A stretch of 8,674 nt of DNA from Sutterellaceae bacterium (lineage in GTDB: Bacteria > Pseudomonadota > Gammaproteobacteria > Burkholderiales > Burkholderiaceae_F): contig JAUNOJ010000045.1 of assembly GCA_030531135.1 (NCBI GenBank), positions 1 through 8,674 on the forward strand, in the 5' to 3' direction. The translations under genes were made by a program, and so were the position numbers. The notes beneath the pieces were generated by a model. The model had not been told where the DNA came from, did not search any database, and worked only from the letters and a program-made list of their open reading frames with translations. Positions 6,821-8,674 of this stretch are shown one piece after another (position 1 is the stretch's first letter; each line of letters starts with the position of its first letter).

Positions 6821-6945
6821 TCCTCCTTACGGCTGAACAGGTCATCGTTTTACACGGTCTAAATTGCGCTTTGACGCTACAAATGTCTGGATGCTTCGCA
6901 AGCCAAGTTGGCCATGGGGCGTTGCGACCGTCAATCGGGCAGTGA
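6817..6945 (+). pseudogene. Truncated Doc-like toxin remnant after phd
   Basis: An ATG overlaps the phd stop as ATGA (6817-6820) and opens a 42-codon frame ending at TGA 6943-6945. The overlap is the usual coupling of antitoxin and toxin genes. The product begins MILLTAEQVIVLHGLN, which fits the start of Doc/Fic-type toxins (P1 Doc: ISPEELIALHDAN), including the His and Asn. The rest (GALRPSIGQ) loosely resembles the next Doc segment (GRAEAIIGR). Doc is about 126 residues, and its catalytic HxFxDANKR block is not seen in any plus-strand frame before kdsD starts 90 bases on. It is therefore a broken gene with its 3' two-thirds lost. The homology is read by eye from a short segment, so a coincidental small open frame remains possible. 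Confidence 0.5.
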
Positions 6946-6996
6946 ATATGATCCAAATAACGATTCAAAAAGGACTTAAAGTTTCTTAGTCTCCGC

Positions 6997-7002
6997 TAAA
7001 AT
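6997..7002 (+). promoter_or_regulatory. Possible -10 box upstream of kdsD
   Basis: TAAAAT (6997-7002) matches 5 of 6 consensus -10 positions and sits 33 bases before the kdsD ATG. The best -35 partner is a poor CTTAAA (6975-6980) at 16 bases. The 90 bases between the Doc stub and kdsD must hold the promoter if the kds block has one here. Confidence 0.35.
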
Positions 7003-7035
7003 AGTCGGATTGCCATTCTTTTTCCCGTAAAGCCG

Positions 7036-8022
7036 ATGAGCTACGTTCTAGATGTCCAGGGTGCGATCGATTTGGGTCGCGAAGTTTTGATGCGAGAAGC
7101 ACAAGCCGTCACCGACTTGGCCGACACGCTCGATAGCGAACACTTTGCCAAAGCAGTCGAATTGCTTTTGAATTGTCGCGGTCGCGTCGTGGTGAGCGGC
7201 GTGGGCAAGTCCGGTCACATTGGCAGAAAACTTGCCGCCACATTGGCTTCGACCGGCACTCCCGCCTTTTTCGTGCACGCCGCCGAAGCCGCTCACGGCG
7301 ACTTGGGCATGATCACCAAAGACGACGTGGTGATCGGTATTTCGTACTCGGGCACCACGGGCGAACTTTTGACCATTGTTCCGGTGATTAAGCGCGAAGG
7401 CGCACAATTGATCACGATCACGGGCAATCCCGAAAGCGCCTTATCTAAGAACGCCGACGTCAACTTAAACGTGCATGTTGCTTTCGAAGCCTGCCCCTTG
7501 AATTTGGCACCGACCTCGTCGACCACCGCCACTTTGGCAATGGGCGACGCTCTGGCTGTGGCTTGCATGCATGCCAAGGGCTTTACCAAGGAAGACTTTG
7601 CGCGCTCTCATCCGGGCGGCGCTTTGGGTCGCAGACTTTTGACGCACGTGAGCGACGTGATGCGCACCGGTGACGCTGTTCCTTGCGTCAGTGAAGGCAT
7701 CACCGTTTTGGACGCCGTGCGCGAAATCACCAAAAAGCATATCGGCATGACGGCTGTGGTCGATGCGGCAGGATTGGTCACCGGTATCTTTACCGAAGGC
7801 GATCTGCGCCGCTTGATCGAAAAAGAAGGCGACATTCGCAACCTCAAGATAGAAGACGTGATGACGCGCACGCCCACCACGATTGCGCCCGAAGCGATGG
7901 CTGCGACGGCTGCCAAGATTTTGGACGAAACGCTGCGCAATCAGCTCTTGGTGGTCGATAACGAAGGTAAATTGATCGGCGCCTTGCACGTGCACGATTT
8001 GATGAGCGCAAAGGTGATCTGA
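7036..8022 (+). CDS. kdsD: Arabinose-5-phosphate isomerase
   Basis: KdsD interconverts ribulose 5-phosphate and arabinose 5-phosphate, the first step towards Kdo for the lipopolysaccharide inner core. The 328-residue protein has the standard layout: a SIS domain (about 1-200) and two CBS domains (about 205-328). SIS landmarks are VSGVGKSGHIGRK (53-65), HAAEAAHGDLGM (81-92), SYSGTTGEL (103-111), CPLNLAPTSSTTATLAMGDA and SHPGGALGRRLL. Residues equivalent to E. coli active-site Lys59, His88, Glu111 and His193 are Lys58, His87, Glu110 and His192. The CBS pair starts at VSDVMRTG and IEDVMTRTP. ATG 7036 lacks a strong ribosome site (only TAAAG nearby), but no better start is seen. kdsC follows after a single base, and the kdsD-kdsC-lptC order is the usual one in proteobacteria. 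Confidence 0.97.
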   Translation: MSYVLDVQGAIDLGREVLMREAQAVTDLADTLDSEHFAKAVELLLNCRGRVVVSGVGKSGHIGRKLAATLASTGTPAFFVHAAEAAHGDLGMITKDDVVIGISYSGTTGELLTIVPVIKREGAQLITITGNPESALSKNADVNLNVHVAFEACPLNLAPTSSTTATLAMGDALAVACMHAKGFTKEDFARSHPGGALGRRLLTHVSDVMRTGDAVPCVSEGITVLDAVREITKKHIGMTAVVDAAGLVTGIFTEGDLRRLIEKEGDIRNLKIEDVMTRTPTTIAPEAMAATAAKILDETLRNQLLVVDNEGKLIGALHVHDLMSAKVI

Positions 8023-8023
8023 C

Positions 8024-8566
8024 ATGACGATTTCAATTGAAGACCGCGCCAAGAAAATTCGCTTGGTCGTTTTGGATGTCGACGGCGTTTTGACCGACGG
8101 CTCGATTTGGACGGGCGAAAACGGCGAAGCCGTCAAGCGCTTTTCCACGCGCGACGGGCTTGGCATCAAGATGCTACAAGCCGCAGGCATTCCCGTTGCC
8201 ATTTTGACGGGGCGCAACTCCAAGCAAACGGCCGCACGCGCCAAGGAATTGGGAATCGAATCCGTCGCACAAGGCAAACTCTTTAAGACCGACGCCTGGC
8301 ACGAAATTTTAAAGGCGCACAACCTTGCGCCCGAGGCGTGCGCTTATATGGGCGACGACGTGCCCGATATCCCTGTTTTGCGCGCCACGGGGCTGAGTAC
8401 GGCACCGGCTGACGCCATGCCCGAAATCGCCGCCATGGTTCATTGGGTCAGCCCCAAAGCAGGCGGCAACGGTGCCGTGCGCTCCTTGGCCGAACTCATC
8501 CTCAAGGCACAGGGCAAGTGGGACGATTTGGTCGAGTCGCGCTACATTCGCGGGGAAATTCTCTGA
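8024..8566 (+). CDS. kdsC: 3-Deoxy-D-manno-octulosonate-8-phosphate phosphatase
   Basis: KdsC removes phosphate from Kdo-8-phosphate to release Kdo, which is then activated to CMP-Kdo. The 180-residue length is typical of this capless, tetrameric type C0 HAD phosphatase. Motif I is VLDVDGVLTDG, with nucleophile Asp18 and Asp20. Motif II is LTGR (Thr62). The motif III lysine lies in QGKLFK (Lys85 or Lys88). Motif IV is GDDVPDIPVL, with Asp111 and Asp112. The Gly-rich C-terminal stretch SPKAGGNGAVRSLAELIL is the tail that reaches into the neighbouring subunit's active site in this family. The ribosome site AAGGTGAT (8011-8018) lies inside the end of kdsD, 5 bases before ATG 8024, so the two genes are tightly coupled. 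The stop codon shares a base with the next start. Confidence 0.97.
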   Translation: MTISIEDRAKKIRLVVLDVDGVLTDGSIWTGENGEAVKRFSTRDGLGIKMLQAAGIPVAILTGRNSKQTAARAKELGIESVAQGKLFKTDAWHEILKAHNLAPEACAYMGDDVPDIPVLRATGLSTAPADAMPEIAAMVHWVSPKAGGNGAVRSLAELILKAQGKWDDLVESRYIRGEIL

Positions 8567-8674
8567 TGAAGGTCTATCTGCGCGATCGCCTGACGGCAGG
8601 CTTCGGTGTCGGGGTCTTGGCGCTTTTGGCGGCAAGCTCCTACTACTATTCTCTGCAATCCGAAATCGATGCCA
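8566..8674 (+). CDS. lptC: LPS export periplasmic protein LptC, N-terminal end (partial)
   Basis: The open frame starts at ATG 8566, sharing its A with the kdsC stop (TGATG), and runs off the window after 36 codons. The product opens with a short basic stretch (KVYLRDR), then one hydrophobic segment (LTAGFGVGVLALLAASSYYY) and a polar continuation (SLQSEIDA). This is the layout of LptC, a bitopic inner-membrane protein whose periplasmic beta-jellyroll links the LptBFG transporter to LptA during lipopolysaccharide export. The sequence alone is too short to prove this. The call rests largely on the conserved kdsD-kdsC-lptC order and the translational coupling. lptA and lptB would be expected next, beyond the window. 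Confidence 0.78.
   Translation, partial: MKVYLRDRLTAGFGVGVLALLAASSYYYSLQSEIDA

Noticed and set aside
6681..6968. Minus-strand open frame (95 codons) opposite phd and the Doc stub
   Set aside because: No family resemblance, no ribosome site noted, and it runs across the antitoxin-toxin junction in antisense.
7465..8322. Long minus-strand open frame (285 codons) opposite kdsD and kdsC
   Set aside because: It lies antisense to two well-conserved enzymes, its translation shows no recognisable domain, and it is explained by codon bias of the plus-strand genes.

Overview
The window looks like chromosomal DNA from a Gram-negative betaproteobacterium, most likely Burkholderiales. A gut-type Sutterellaceae (Sutterella/Parasutterella-like) is my best guess. 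Three things point there: a conserved kdsD-kdsC-lptC lipopolysaccharide block, a Bug/TctC-type solute receptor (a family greatly expanded in Burkholderiales), and menaquinone genes, which suit an anaerobic or microaerophilic betaproteobacterium better than a typical ubiquinone-using aerobe. The taxonomic call is inference; no rRNA or other marker gene is present.

Layout. (1) 1-2672, plus strand: the C-terminal end of a DEAD-box RNA helicase, then pth (peptidyl-tRNA hydrolase), a DUF523/TudS-like [Fe-S] protein, and the translation-associated ATPase ychF behind its own likely promoter. A perfect 11-bp hairpin with T-runs on both sides (2707-2746) ends this block and the one facing it. (2) 2750-6413, minus strand: an apparent operon read right to left as Bug-type lipoprotein receptor, menB, menE, hslR. 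It has a good sigma70-like promoter at 6475-6503, which overlaps a GTAC inverted repeat. (3) 6414-7035: an AT-richer accessory patch holding an intact phd antitoxin gene. Overlapping its stop codon is a short stub that resembles the first ~40 codons of a Doc toxin; the catalytic part of Doc is absent. (4) 7036-8674, plus strand: kdsD, kdsC and the start of lptC, tightly coupled, for Kdo synthesis and LPS export.

How the genes fit together. Block 1 is RNA and translation housekeeping. Block 2 carries the middle steps of menaquinone synthesis (o-succinylbenzoate to its CoA ester to DHNA-CoA) behind a gene for a periplasm-facing carboxylate receptor. This suggests, but does not prove, uptake of a precursor. 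Block 4 makes and exports lipopolysaccharide.

Most of the window is ordinary core genome. The parts worth a second look are the receptor-menB-menE arrangement, the orphaned Phd with its Doc stub, the Asp in the nucleotide-specificity motif of YchF, and the TudS-like gene. I found no clearly new multigene system, tRNA, CRISPR array or insertion sequence. No gene-free stretch exceeds 300 bases.
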